From the NCBI GenBank assembly GCA_027334785.1, contig DAHWQF010000040.1:1-13412 (forward strand): a DNA stretch of 13,412 nt, in the 5' to 3' direction. Positions 1-6,866 of this stretch are shown here, piece by piece. Position 1 is the stretch's first letter; each line of letters begins with the position of its first letter. The translations under genes and the position numbers were made by a program. The DNA comes from Acidimicrobiaceae bacterium (GTDB lineage Bacteria > Actinomycetota > Acidimicrobiia > Acidimicrobiales > Palsa-688). Under the pieces are notes generated by a model. The model made no database searches, was not told the origin of the DNA, and was given only the letters and a program-made list of their open reading frames with translations.

Positions 1-16
1 AGGAGGGACGCAAATA

Positions 17-2875
17 ATGAAGCACAGGTCGATCAGCGTTGCCGGCAGTGTGGCAGCGCTCAGTTTTCTGGCCCTGGCCCCAGTGGTGGCCGGGGCACCA
101 CCAGCACAGGCCACGGCGGTCGTGACAAGCGAGCAGTACACGATCGGCAATGGTTCTGTGACCGGCGCCACGGCGGTTCCCCAGCCCAACACGGCCGGGG
201 CGACCGCCAACTACACAGTTGGCTTCACCACGCCCTCTGCGCTGGCGGGAGGTTCGGCGACTGTCACCTTGGCGTCCGCTGCCAACGCCGTCACGTTCCC
301 AGCCACCGCGAGCGACTACTTCGTGGTAGACAACAGCCACCCCTCGTCGGGGGAGGCCGTCTCTAACGCCACGCTCGGTAGTGGGGGCCATAGCATCACG
401 CTCACGCTCGGGGTGTCGGTGCCGGCCGGCAGTTCGATGTCGGTGTACGTGATCGGGGCCACCAACCCGGCGGCCGCCGGCTCCTACAGCCTGGACGTGT
501 CGACGTCGGCCAACTCCGTACCTGCGAGCACGGCTGACTTCCAGATCGTCACCGCCGCGACCACCCCGACGTTTGCCCCGACGGCCTCCCCCGCCCTGGT
601 GGGCGGCACGTCGACCTACACCATCGGCGTGTGGAAAGCGGCCGCTGCCGTCAACGCGGGGGGCACCATAGTCCTCAGCTCGTCGGCCGGCGCCAGCACG
701 AGCGACAACGTCGGTTTCCCCACCGCTAGCTCCGATTACAAGATCGCCGACCTGACGACGGGCGTTTCGAGCGCTCCTCAGACGGTGACAGTGGCAGCGG
801 TAGGAGGTGGGAGTTCCGGCCAGCAGGTGACTTTGCAAGTAGCGACGGCCATCGCTGCGGGTGACGAGCTCTCCGTGACCGTTGACGGGGTGCGCAACCC
901 GACGAGCACCCAGACCGACGTCGTCACGGCAGCGGCGCCCGCGGGCACCGCGCCGGCCAGCGCGTCCTTGCAGATCGGGACGTCAGTGGCCAACGCGACC
1001 ATCGCGCTCTCCGAAAGCGGGGCCGGTGCGACGGGCGTGGTCTACACGGTCGGGTTCCGGCCGGCCACGGCCCTGGGGGCCGGCGGGACGGTCACCCTGG
1101 TGGCGCCGGCCGGTACGTCGTTCGTAGGGGCGACGGTGACCGTTGTCGACTCGACCCACGTGGCGAGTTCCGCCACCGTTGCGCCTGCGGCGGTCCACGT
1201 CTCGGCTACGGCTGGCTCCACGACCAGCAACGAGCTTTCCTTTTCCGTCCCGAGCACGATCACCGCGGGTGACTCGGTGTTCGTCGAGATCCAGGGCGTA
1301 ACCAACCCGCCGGCGGCTACCTACGGCGGATCTGCGGGCAACTTTACCGTCGTGACCAGCGCCGACGTGGTCCCCGCGCCGGTGCCCTCGTATACCGTGA
1401 CGGCCGCCGCCGCGCCTGCTTTGGCGACGATCGAGGTCAACCCCACCACCCCGGAAGCTTCGGCGACCTACACGATCGGGGACCTCCGGGCCACGGCCAA
1501 CCTGGTGGCGGGCCCGGCCACGATCACGCTCGACGCGCCCCAGGGCACCGTCTTGCCGGGCGCCGCAGTCGACTACACGGTCGACGACCTCTCCAGTGGG
1601 TCCGGGAGTGCCCACCCCGCGTCCGTCTTGGGCGGGGGCAGTGACACCGTGACCCTGGGGCTCGGCGCCACGGTCGCCTCCGGGGACTTCATCGGCATCG
1701 TGGTCGACGGCGTGGTCAACCCCGGCCCTGGCACTTACCAGCTCACCGTGGCAGGGGACCTCGAGGCCGCCGCCGCCCCCTCCACGACACCGCCGACGCC
1801 GCCCAAACCCGCGCCAGCCCAGGCCACCTCGACCGCATTGTCGGCCTCAGCCAACCCCGTCAGTGTGGGCCAGGCCGTCACCTACACCGCGACGGTCTCG
1901 CCCGCACCAAGCGGGGGGTCGGTCGTGTTCGAGCAGGGCGGGGCACCGATAGCGGCCTGCAGTTCCCAGACGCTCAACAGCGGCCGGGCGACTTGCAGCG
2001 TCACCTACTGGCAGGGCGGCCGTCATGCAGTCCAGGCCATCTACACGGGTTCCTCGGGCTTCAAGCGTTCTGCCTCAGCCACCCTGTCCGAGGTCGTGAG
2101 CCTGCCGCCGGCTGGTTACTGGCTCCTGGCGAGGACCGGTGCAGTCTTCGGCCTCGAGGGCGCGCCCAACTTCGGCGGCATGTCGCTTTCGGCTTCGAGC
2201 GGTGCTGTGGAGGACATAGCGGGCACGCCTTCTGGGAAGGGCTACTGGGTCGTGACCTCCAATGGCACGGTCTCCGCGTTCGGTGACGCCAAGTTTTATG
2301 GCGACCTGCCGCGCATCAACGTGCACGCGAAGGACATCGTCGCCATCGCGCCGACCTTCAACGGTCACGGTTATTGGCTGATAGGCAAAGACGGCGGGAT
2401 GTTCACCTTCGGCAACGCCCGTTTCTACGGTTCGATCCCAGGCCTTCACATCCACGTCCACGACATCGTGGGCATGGTCGCCAACGCTGGCGGAGGCGGG
2501 TACCTGCTCGTCGGGGACGACGGCGGCGTGTTTACCTTCGGGAAGGCTCGGTTCTATGGCTCGCTGCCCGGCATCCACATCCACGTGCACGACGTGCGGG
2601 CGATCCTCCCCGCTGCCGCAGGCACCGGCTACGTGCTGGTTGGATCGGATGGCGGCGTGTTCAACTTCGGCAAGGGCGTGCGCTTCTATGGCTCGCTGCC
2701 CGGCATCCACGTCCACGTCCACGACGTCGTGGGCATAGCCCTCACCCCCGATGACGGCGGCTATTTCATGGCCGGCAGTGACGGCAACGTGTACGGCTTC
2801 GGCGACGCTCACGCCGCAGCCATGCCGAGTGGCCTCTCGGGCAACCTGCCTGTAGTAGCCATCGCCGGCACCTGA
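17..2875 (+). CDS. Secreted multi-module repeat protein: four adhesin-like beta modules, Ig-like domain, six-repeat GYW propeller-like C-terminus
   Basis: The 952-residue product starts at ATG 17, ten bases after a perfect AGGAGG (1-6). Residues 1-34 form a Sec signal peptide: basic KHR, a hydrophobic stretch, and a likely cleavage after AQATA. Four related modules follow at about 36-180, 182-320, 322-465 and 469-585. Each has a Y-T-I/V-G strand near its start and a V-x-G-V-x-NP turn near its end. A Pro-rich linker (about 590-602) leads to an Ig-like domain (about 603-694, with the typical NPVSVGQAVTYTATV strand). Residues 698-952 hold six repeats of about 43 residues beginning GYW/GYx and containing DGGVFTFG and FYGSLPG, which probably fold as a beta-propeller. 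There is no LPXTG motif or C-terminal membrane segment, so the protein is either released or held non-covalently. The composition is Ala/Gly/Thr/Ser-rich with few Cys. A role in adhesion or surface coating is inferred from domain style; no enzyme motif is visible. The ORF and its export are clear; the function is not. Confidence 0.9.
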   Translation: MKHRSISVAGSVAALSFLALAPVVAGAPPAQATAVVTSEQYTIGNGSVTGATAVPQPNTAGATANYTVGFTTPSALAGGSATVTLASAANAVTFPATASDYFVVDNSHPSSGEAVSNATLGSGGHSITLTLGVSVPAGSSMSVYVIGATNPAAAGSYSLDVSTSANSVPASTADFQIVTAATTPTFAPTASPALVGGTSTYTIGVWKAAAAVNAGGTIVLSSSAGASTSDNVGFPTASSDYKIADLTTGVSSAPQTVTVAAVGGGSSGQQVTLQVATAIAAGDELSVTVDGVRNPTSTQTDVVTAAAPAGTAPASASLQIGTSVANATIALSESGAGATGVVYTVGFRPATALGAGGTVTLVAPAGTSFVGATVTVVDSTHVASSATVAPAAVHVSATAGSTTSNELSFSVPSTITAGDSVFVEIQGVTNPPAATYGGSAGNFTVVTSADVVPAPVPSYTVTAAAAPALATIEVNPTTPEASATYTIGDLRATANLVAGPATITLDAPQGTVLPGAAVDYTVDDLSSGSGSAHPASVLGGGSDTVTLGLGATVASGDFIGIVVDGVVNPGPGTYQLTVAGDLEAAAAPSTTPPTPPKPAPAQATSTALSASANPVSVGQAVTYTATVSPAPSGGSVVFEQGGAPIAACSSQTLNSGRATCSVTYWQGGRHAVQAIYTGSSGFKRSASATLSEVVSLPPAGYWLLARTGAVFGLEGAPNFGGMSLSASSGAVEDIAGTPSGKGYWVVTSNGTVSAFGDAKFYGDLPRINVHAKDIVAIAPTFNGHGYWLIGKDGGMFTFGNARFYGSIPGLHIHVHDIVGMVANAGGGGYLLVGDDGGVFTFGKARFYGSLPGIHIHVHDVRAILPAAAGTGYVLVGSDGGVFNFGKGVRFYGSLPGIHVHVHDVVGIALTPDDGGYFMAGSDGNVYGFGDAHAAAMPSGLSGNLPVVAIAGT

Positions 2876-2993
2876 CCCGGCCGGCGCAATCTTGGGGGTC
2901 GGGGCCGGCAGCGCTCCGGTCGGCACGCTTGCGAAGGTGCCGCCCGGAGCCTGCACGGCCCTCCGACCGCGTCGAGGAGCGCGCCAGCCTCGG

Positions 2994-3013
2994 TGAGCTC
3001 GGCTGAGCTCGGC
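2994..3013. repeat. 10-bp tandem duplication in the convergent gap
   Basis: TGAGCTCGGC occurs twice head to tail with no spacer. It lies in non-coding sequence between the stop of the first gene (2875) and the array at 3091. Apart from this and the array, 2876-3090 shows nothing I can name: it is GC-rich, with GCCGGC palindromes but no T-run that would mark a terminator. Confidence 0.6.
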
Positions 3014-3090
3014 GTCGCGTACTGGAGGGCGAGCCTCGTTCGCTAAAGGCCAGGCCGCCGGCCAGTGCCGGTGCTGCGGCTGCCGGCCCT

Positions 3091-3158
3091 GCTCAAGCGG
3101 CCCCTGCTTGAGCGGCCCCTGCTTTAGCGGCCCCTGCTCGAGCGGCCCCTGCTCGAGG
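3091..3158. repeat. 15-bp tandem repeat array with self-pairing units
   Basis: Four full units of GCTNNAGCGGCCCCT lie at 3091, 3106, 3121 and 3136, followed by a partial GCTCGAGG (3151-3158). Only the two central bases change (CA, TG, TT, CG). Units 1 and 2 differ so that GCTCAAGC (3091-3098) and GCTTGAGC (3106-3113) are exact reverse complements around a 7-base loop. CTCGAGC of unit 4 pairs likewise with GCTCGAG of the partial unit. The array begins 7 bp past the stop codon of the minus-strand methyltransferase gene and lies between two convergent genes, so a bidirectional transcript-end or mRNA-protecting role is possible. No T-run follows either hairpin. Confidence 0.85.
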
Positions 3159-3164
3159 CCGTGT

Positions 3165-4181
3165 TTAGCGTGGCGTAGCGAGCAGGTCGATCTGTCCTTT
3201 CCCGTCTCGGGCCAGCGAGAGGAGTGTGGCGTCGTCCTGATCGTCGTCGGGGCCGGCGCCAAAGCCGATGGCCGAGAGGCGGTAGCCCAGCTGACGGAGC
3301 TGGGCGAGGTAGGCGCCGGCGCCCCCCCAAGGCGAACTGTCCAGGGCGAGCGGGTAGAACTCGGAGACGAGCGCCGGCCTGTCCCGAGCCAGCATCTCTG
3401 GCGCACCCGCCAGCACGAGAGGTTCTGCCCCCTCGACATCGAGCTTGACCAGGTCCACGTGCTTGACGTCGGCGTCTTTCAAGAGCAAGTCGAGCGTGTG
3501 GGCGGCGACAACGAAGCTCGCCCTCACAGGTTGGGGCGGAGGGCCGTCTATTGGCACTATCCGCCCGTTGCTGCCGTCTGTCTCCAGGGCCACGGTTCGG
3601 GTCCGGTCCGAAAGCGCCACGGTGAACACCTCGATGTTGGCAAAGCCGTTGGCCTCGGCGCTCCTGCGGGCCAGGTCGCAGTTGAGCGGGTTGGGCTCCA
3701 CCGCGACGACCCGTCCCCTGGGCCCGACGAGCCCGGCCGCAAGCAGGCTGAACCAACCGATGTTGGCCCCGGCGTCGACAAACGTCGCGCCGGGCCGAAG
3801 GAGGGAGCGAACGGTCGCGGAGACCTCGGGTTCGTAGGCGCCCGTCACCGAGATCGTGTGGCCGACGGCGTAGTCCGTCGGGTCGACGTGGACGAGGAAA
3901 CCCTCCTTGGTCGGCACGGCCTCGGTGGGCGGCACCGAGGCTGGGCGCCCGAGCCCGTGCGCCCGCACGAACTCCACGCTCCCTACGAACTCCTCCACCA
4001 GTTGGCCGACAGAGATGCCCCCCCGGCCGAGCCGTTCTCGGTGGTGGGCAATGCCCCCTGGGTCCGCCTCGCGCCCGAGGAGGAGCCGGTAGCAGGCAAG
4101 GACGTCCTCGAAGCTCGCCGGCTCGTCCCAGTAACGAGCCTCACAGCCCCAAGAGCTGCCAGAAGAGCGGCTCGCGGGCAC
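3165..4181 (-). CDS. FkbM-family SAM-dependent methyltransferase with N-terminal DUF4214-like domain
   Basis: The product has 338 residues if translation starts at GTG 4181. Residues 24-82 (LACYRLLLGREADPGG, then EEFVGSVEFVRAH) resemble the DUF4214/phycobilisome-linker-like helical domain found on some glycan-locus proteins. The rest is a class I methyltransferase of the FkbM/Methyltransf_21 type. It has the SAM-binding loop VDAGANIGW (135-143), the acidic strand-end VAVEPNP, KLDVEGAE (246-253) and SEFYP near 271. FkbM enzymes O-methylate sugars or small metabolites; with glycosyltransferases on both sides, a glycan O-methyltransferase is the best inference. The frame stays open to an ATG at 4403, but that start would run 140 bp into the divergent gene at 4264 and adds only a low-complexity tail. 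GTG 4181 avoids overlap and sits 7 nt after a TAGCAT box, fitting a leaderless start. The family call is firm; the substrate is unknown and the start is moderately supported. Confidence 0.85.
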   Translation of the reverse strand: MPASRSSGSSWGCEARYWDEPASFEDVLACYRLLLGREADPGGIAHHRERLGRGGISVGQLVEEFVGSVEFVRAHGLGRPASVPPTEAVPTKEGFLVHVDPTDYAVGHTISVTGAYEPEVSATVRSLLRPGATFVDAGANIGWFSLLAAGLVGPRGRVVAVEPNPLNCDLARRSAEANGFANIEVFTVALSDRTRTVALETDGSNGRIVPIDGPPPQPVRASFVVAAHTLDLLLKDADVKHVDLVKLDVEGAEPLVLAGAPEMLARDRPALVSEFYPLALDSSPWGGAGAYLAQLRQLGYRLSAIGFGAGPDDDQDDATLLSLARDGKGQIDLLATPR

Positions 4182-4188
4182 TGCGGCT

Positions 4189-4194
4189 ATGCTA
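4189..4194 (-). promoter_or_regulatory. Candidate -10 box (TAGCAT) for leaderless transcription of the methyltransferase gene
   Basis: On the minus strand TAGCAT matches the actinobacterial TANNNT pattern and ends 7 nt before GTG 4181. That would place transcription initiation at or within a base or two of the start codon. No Shine-Dalgarno sequence precedes that GTG, and no clear -35 element was seen. Confidence 0.4.
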
Positions 4195-4253
4195 CCGGCC
4201 CGGGGTGCTCGTTCTTTGGCCCCTTGGCCGATGAGGGCGCGAGTGACAGTTCT

Positions 4254-4259
4254 GGAGAG
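4254..4259 (+). promoter_or_regulatory. Ribosome binding site fixing a TTG start
   Basis: GGAGAG lies 4 nt before TTG 4264, and an in-frame TGA (4261-4263) directly precedes that TTG. No upstream start is therefore possible in this frame. The nearby ATG at 4260 is in a different frame. Confidence 0.6.
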
Positions 4260-4263
4260 ATGA

Positions 4264-5439
4264 TTGAGACGCCGGGTCGCTTTTGTTAGCCCTCGTTTCG
4301 GGGCGGACATCGTGGGTGGGGCGGAGGCGGTGGTGCGAGGTATCGCCCTCGGCCTGTTGCAGCGCGGGTGGGACGTCGAGGTCCTCACGACTTGCGCGGT
4401 CAACCCCTACACCTGGGCCAACGAACTGCCCGAAACAACCAGGCTCGAGGAGGGCCTGGTAGTCCGCCGCTTCGCCAACGTGCTCGCTACTTCGGCGAGC
4501 AAGGAGCACGCCGTACATGGGCGCATCTACTACGGTGAACGCCCCTCACTCGACGACCAGGTCACATGGCTGAACGCGCTGTTCCGCAACCCGGGCCTCT
4601 TCGAGGAGGTCTGGAAGGCGAAGTACGACTTTGACGCCTTCGTCTTCGCGCCCTACCTCTTTTGGAACGCGACTGTCTGTATGCCCGCGGTGGCCGACCG
4701 TTCCGTCGTTATGCCCTGCTTGCATGATGAGGTGTACGCCCGCATGGAGGTTATGCGCCACGTGCTCTCCCTCCCGGCCTCGGTGTGGTTCCTGTCCGGA
4801 CCAGAGCATGAGCTGGCGCACCGGCTTGGCCCGGTGACACCCCAGCACAGTGTGATCGGGTCCGGGATGGACGTGCCGGAGTCCTACGAACCGGACGAGT
4901 TCCGCTCGGAGTACGGCATCGACGGGCCGTTCGTGCTTTACCTGGGGCGCCGTGAGGTCGACAAGGGCTGGCCGTGGCTCGTCGAGGTCTTCTCCCGGGT
5001 CCGCTCGCCGGTCAAGCTCGTGAGCGCGGGAGCGGGGGACCCCGAGGTCATCCCGCGCCTTCGTGGCCGCGTGGTCGACGTGGGCTTGCTAAGCGACGAG
5101 CAGCGCAACAACGCGCTCGCGGCGGCGCTCGCTTACGTCCAGCCGAGCCTTCACGAGAGTTACTCGCGCACGCTCATGGAGTCTTGGCTGGCGGGCACAC
5201 CGGCACTCGTCCGCACTGGGAGCGCGGTGGTCGAATGGCACGTCGCCAACTGTGGCGGCGGCTTTTCGTTCAGCACTTCGCGCGAGCTGTCGAACCTGCT
5301 CGGGAGGCTCCTCTCCGACGCCGACCTCACCCGGGACATGGGGGCCAAGGGCCGTGCCTACGTGCTCGACAACTACCGGTGGCCCCACGTGCTCGACTTG
5401 ATCGAAGCGGATCTCCTGGCGCTCAAGCCCGGCCGCTGA
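4264..5439 (+). CDS. Glycosyltransferase family 4 (GT-B fold)
   Basis: The 391-residue product starts at TTG 4264, which follows GGAGAG and an in-frame stop. The N-terminal Rossmann domain opens with VAFVSPRFGADIVGGAEAVVRG, whose glycine-rich loop is typical of GT4 acceptor domains. The C-terminal donor-binding domain shows YLGRREVDKG (226-235), with the basic residues expected to contact the nucleotide-sugar phosphates. It also has the EX7E motif in SLHESYSRTLMESW, with glutamates at 298 and 306. Length is usual for the family. It should transfer an activated sugar with retention of configuration onto a lipid-linked or polysaccharide acceptor at the inner membrane face; neither donor nor acceptor can be read from the sequence. 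It is divergent from the methyltransferase gene (82 bp between starts) and convergent with the GT2 gene. The product ends LLALKPGR. Confidence 0.9.
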   Translation: MRRRVAFVSPRFGADIVGGAEAVVRGIALGLLQRGWDVEVLTTCAVNPYTWANELPETTRLEEGLVVRRFANVLATSASKEHAVHGRIYYGERPSLDDQVTWLNALFRNPGLFEEVWKAKYDFDAFVFAPYLFWNATVCMPAVADRSVVMPCLHDEVYARMEVMRHVLSLPASVWFLSGPEHELAHRLGPVTPQHSVIGSGMDVPESYEPDEFRSEYGIDGPFVLYLGRREVDKGWPWLVEVFSRVRSPVKLVSAGAGDPEVIPRLRGRVVDVGLLSDEQRNNALAAALAYVQPSLHESYSRTLMESWLAGTPALVRTGSAVVEWHVANCGGGFSFSTSRELSNLLGRLLSDADLTRDMGAKGRAYVLDNYRWPHVLDLIEADLLALKPGR

Positions 5440-5461
5440 GGCAGCCGGCGGGCCATCAGGT

Positions 5462-5477
5462 CGGCGGGTTACCGCCG
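5462..5477. terminator. Possible stem-loop terminator between convergent glycosyltransferase genes
   Basis: CGGCGG, loop GTTA, CCGCCG forms a perfect 6-bp GC stem 22 bp past the stop at 5439. There is no T-run after it, so it would not be a canonical intrinsic terminator. Many high-GC actinobacterial terminators lack a U-tract, so it is kept as a candidate. Confidence 0.3.
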
Positions 5478-5498
5478 TCTGGCTTGGACGGCACCTTC

Positions 5499-5554
5499 AA
5501 AGAAGTTCGAGCAAAGAGGTTCGAGCAAAGAAGTTCGAGCAAAGAGGTTCGACC
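5499..5554. repeat. 14-bp tandem repeat array (four units) in a convergent gap
   Basis: Four consecutive units of AAAGARGTTCGAGC start at 5499, 5513, 5527 and 5541. The variable base alternates A, G, A, G, which suggests duplication of a 28-bp double unit. The last unit ends ACC rather than AGC. The array is purine-rich on the plus strand and AT-richer than its surroundings. It lies between the GT4 stop (5439) and the GT2 stop (5639). No gene is evident in 5440-5638. Confidence 0.85.
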
Positions 5555-5638
5555 ACCGCCCTGGCCAGAGCGTCGGGCGCAGCGGGCGTCCAGCTCAGAC
5601 CTGGTGGCCAACGCCGGCGTGACCAAGCACCGCCAGGC

Positions 5639-6835
5639 TCAGACAAAGGCCCTCGGCCCCGCCGGCTGCTCTGGCCAGCTCACGTCACACCCAGCCCAGG
5701 CACGCCAGACCTCCTCGGGCCGCACCGCCCAGCGCGCCGACATGGCCGCCCGTGTCGCGACAGCCCAAGGGAGCAGCTGCCAGATGCCTGCCCGGACTCC
5801 CTCGTCCGGCCCGTTGCGCCACCGGTCGCGCAGGGCCGTCACCACCAGGCGCGAAGGGCCGTTGCGGACCATGGTGAGGGTACGGTTGCGCTCGGCCATG
5901 ACTCGGACCCCCGTGACATGCTCGCCGCCCGAGCTGGCCGAGCCACGGTGCTCGATGGATGCCGCCGGGTCGTAGACGAGACGCAGGCCGGCGAGCCTAG
6001 CCCGCCAACACCAATCGATATCTTCGTAATAAGCGAAGTAGCGTGCAGCGAAAGGACCGAGGCGGTGCCAGGTGCTCATACGGGTAACCCAAGCCGCCCC
6101 CGAGAGGGCAAAGCGCTCTGCCGGCTGGTCGAAGCGTCCGTCGTCGGGGGCACCCGAGCCCATGTCGCCTGCGTAGCCTCGCCGGTCGAGCCACGCCCCC
6201 GCGCTGTTCACGAGCCTGACCAGCGGCCCAGGGGGAGGTTCTTCACCGTTCACTAAGACCTCGGCACCTTGGTTCCCTTCGGGCAGGGGGACGTACCAGG
6301 GGCGCGGTCCCGCCGTCCAACGCCATTTGTCGCCGCTCCCGTCCACCTCCAGGCGGTGGAGGCCCGGCCCCGTGGCCGCGGCGAGGACATTGCGGCCGCC
6401 CACCAGGACCGTCCTCACTTGCCGGCCGAGAGGCCTCGTGTCACCGGGCGCCCTCCATTCGGCGTCTGGAAGGGTGACCTCGCGGTAGAGGGCAGAGAAC
6501 ACGATCTTGGGGCCCACGGCCGCCACCGAAGGGTCGGCGAGGGCGCGCTCGGCGGACGCGAGCCAGCCCGGGGAGGCGACCGCGTCGTCGTTTAAGAGGG
6601 CAAGCAGGTCGCCCTTGGCTAGCAGGGCGCCGGCGTTGACCGCGGGGGCGAAGCCGAGGTTGACGGGAGAGCGCAGCACCACCGCACCTGCTGCCCGCCC
6701 GATCTCGGACGCCCTGGCGCCTTTGGAACCATTGTCCACGAGGACTACTTGGTCGGCTTGGCCCGATACAGAGCGCAGGCAGGGCTCGAGCCAGCCTGCG
6801 GGCCGGTGGCTGACGATCACGACGCTCGTGCTCAA
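5639..6835 (-). CDS. Glycosyltransferase family 2 (GT-A fold, rhamnosyltransferase-like)
   Basis: The product has 398 residues from TTG 6835. GT-A hallmarks occur in order: VVIVSHRP at the N-terminus, VDNGSKG, NLGFAPAVNAG, the metal/nucleotide-binding NDDA (82-85) in LLNDDAVASPGWL, and YYEDIDWCWRARL with acidic E271, D272 and D274 in the expected catalytic region. This layout is that of rhamnosyltransferase-like GT2 enzymes, which add sugars to growing cell-surface polysaccharides with inversion. The donor cannot be stated. An insert of about 90 residues between the NDDA strand and the ALSGAAWV strand is longer than in compact members. The gene begins 31 bp after the upstream GT4 gene on the same strand, so the two are probably co-transcribed. 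TTG has only a weak purine stretch ahead of it; a GTG five codons in (6820) is an alternative start. Confidence 0.88.
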   Translation of the reverse strand: MSTSVVIVSHRPAGWLEPCLRSVSGQADQVVLVDNGSKGARASEIGRAAGAVVLRSPVNLGFAPAVNAGALLAKGDLLALLNDDAVASPGWLASAERALADPSVAAVGPKIVFSALYREVTLPDAEWRAPGDTRPLGRQVRTVLVGGRNVLAAATGPGLHRLEVDGSGDKWRWTAGPRPWYVPLPEGNQGAEVLVNGEEPPPGPLVRLVNSAGAWLDRRGYAGDMGSGAPDDGRFDQPAERFALSGAAWVTRMSTWHRLGPFAARYFAYYEDIDWCWRARLAGLRLVYDPAASIEHRGSASSGGEHVTGVRVMAERNRTLTMVRNGPSRLVVTALRDRWRNGPDEGVRAGIWQLLPWAVATRAAMSARWAVRPEEVWRAWAGCDVSWPEQPAGPRAFV

Positions 6836-6866
6836 ACTCGGCTGCCTGCCCTCGCCGCCGCCCTGG

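Noticed and set aside
983..1615. 210-residue open frame on the minus strand
   Set aside because: It is antisense to the modules of the first gene and Arg/Gly-rich, with no domain.
3091..3158. CRISPR array
   Set aside because: The units here and at 5499 and 11630 are 13-15 bp, directly abutting with no spacers, and no cas genes are present.
2075..3439. 454-residue open frame on the minus strand
   Set aside because: It overlaps the propeller region of the first gene and the methyltransferase gene antisense or out of frame. Its translation is arginine-rich with repeats reflecting the opposite strand and the 15-bp array, and no domain is visible.
3108..4289. 393-residue open frame on the plus strand
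   Set aside because: It is the mirror of the methyltransferase gene, which has clear FkbM motifs on the minus strand. The plus-strand product has no recognisable fold.
4182..4403. N-terminal extension of the methyltransferase to ATG 4403 or 4310
   Set aside because: It would overlap the divergent GT4 coding region, whose N-terminal motif is clear, and it adds only a basic low-complexity tail.
4974..5975. 333-residue open frame on the plus strand
   Set aside because: It is a shifted frame across the GT4 gene, the repeat array and the antisense of the GT2 gene, with low-complexity Arg/Ala/Gly composition.
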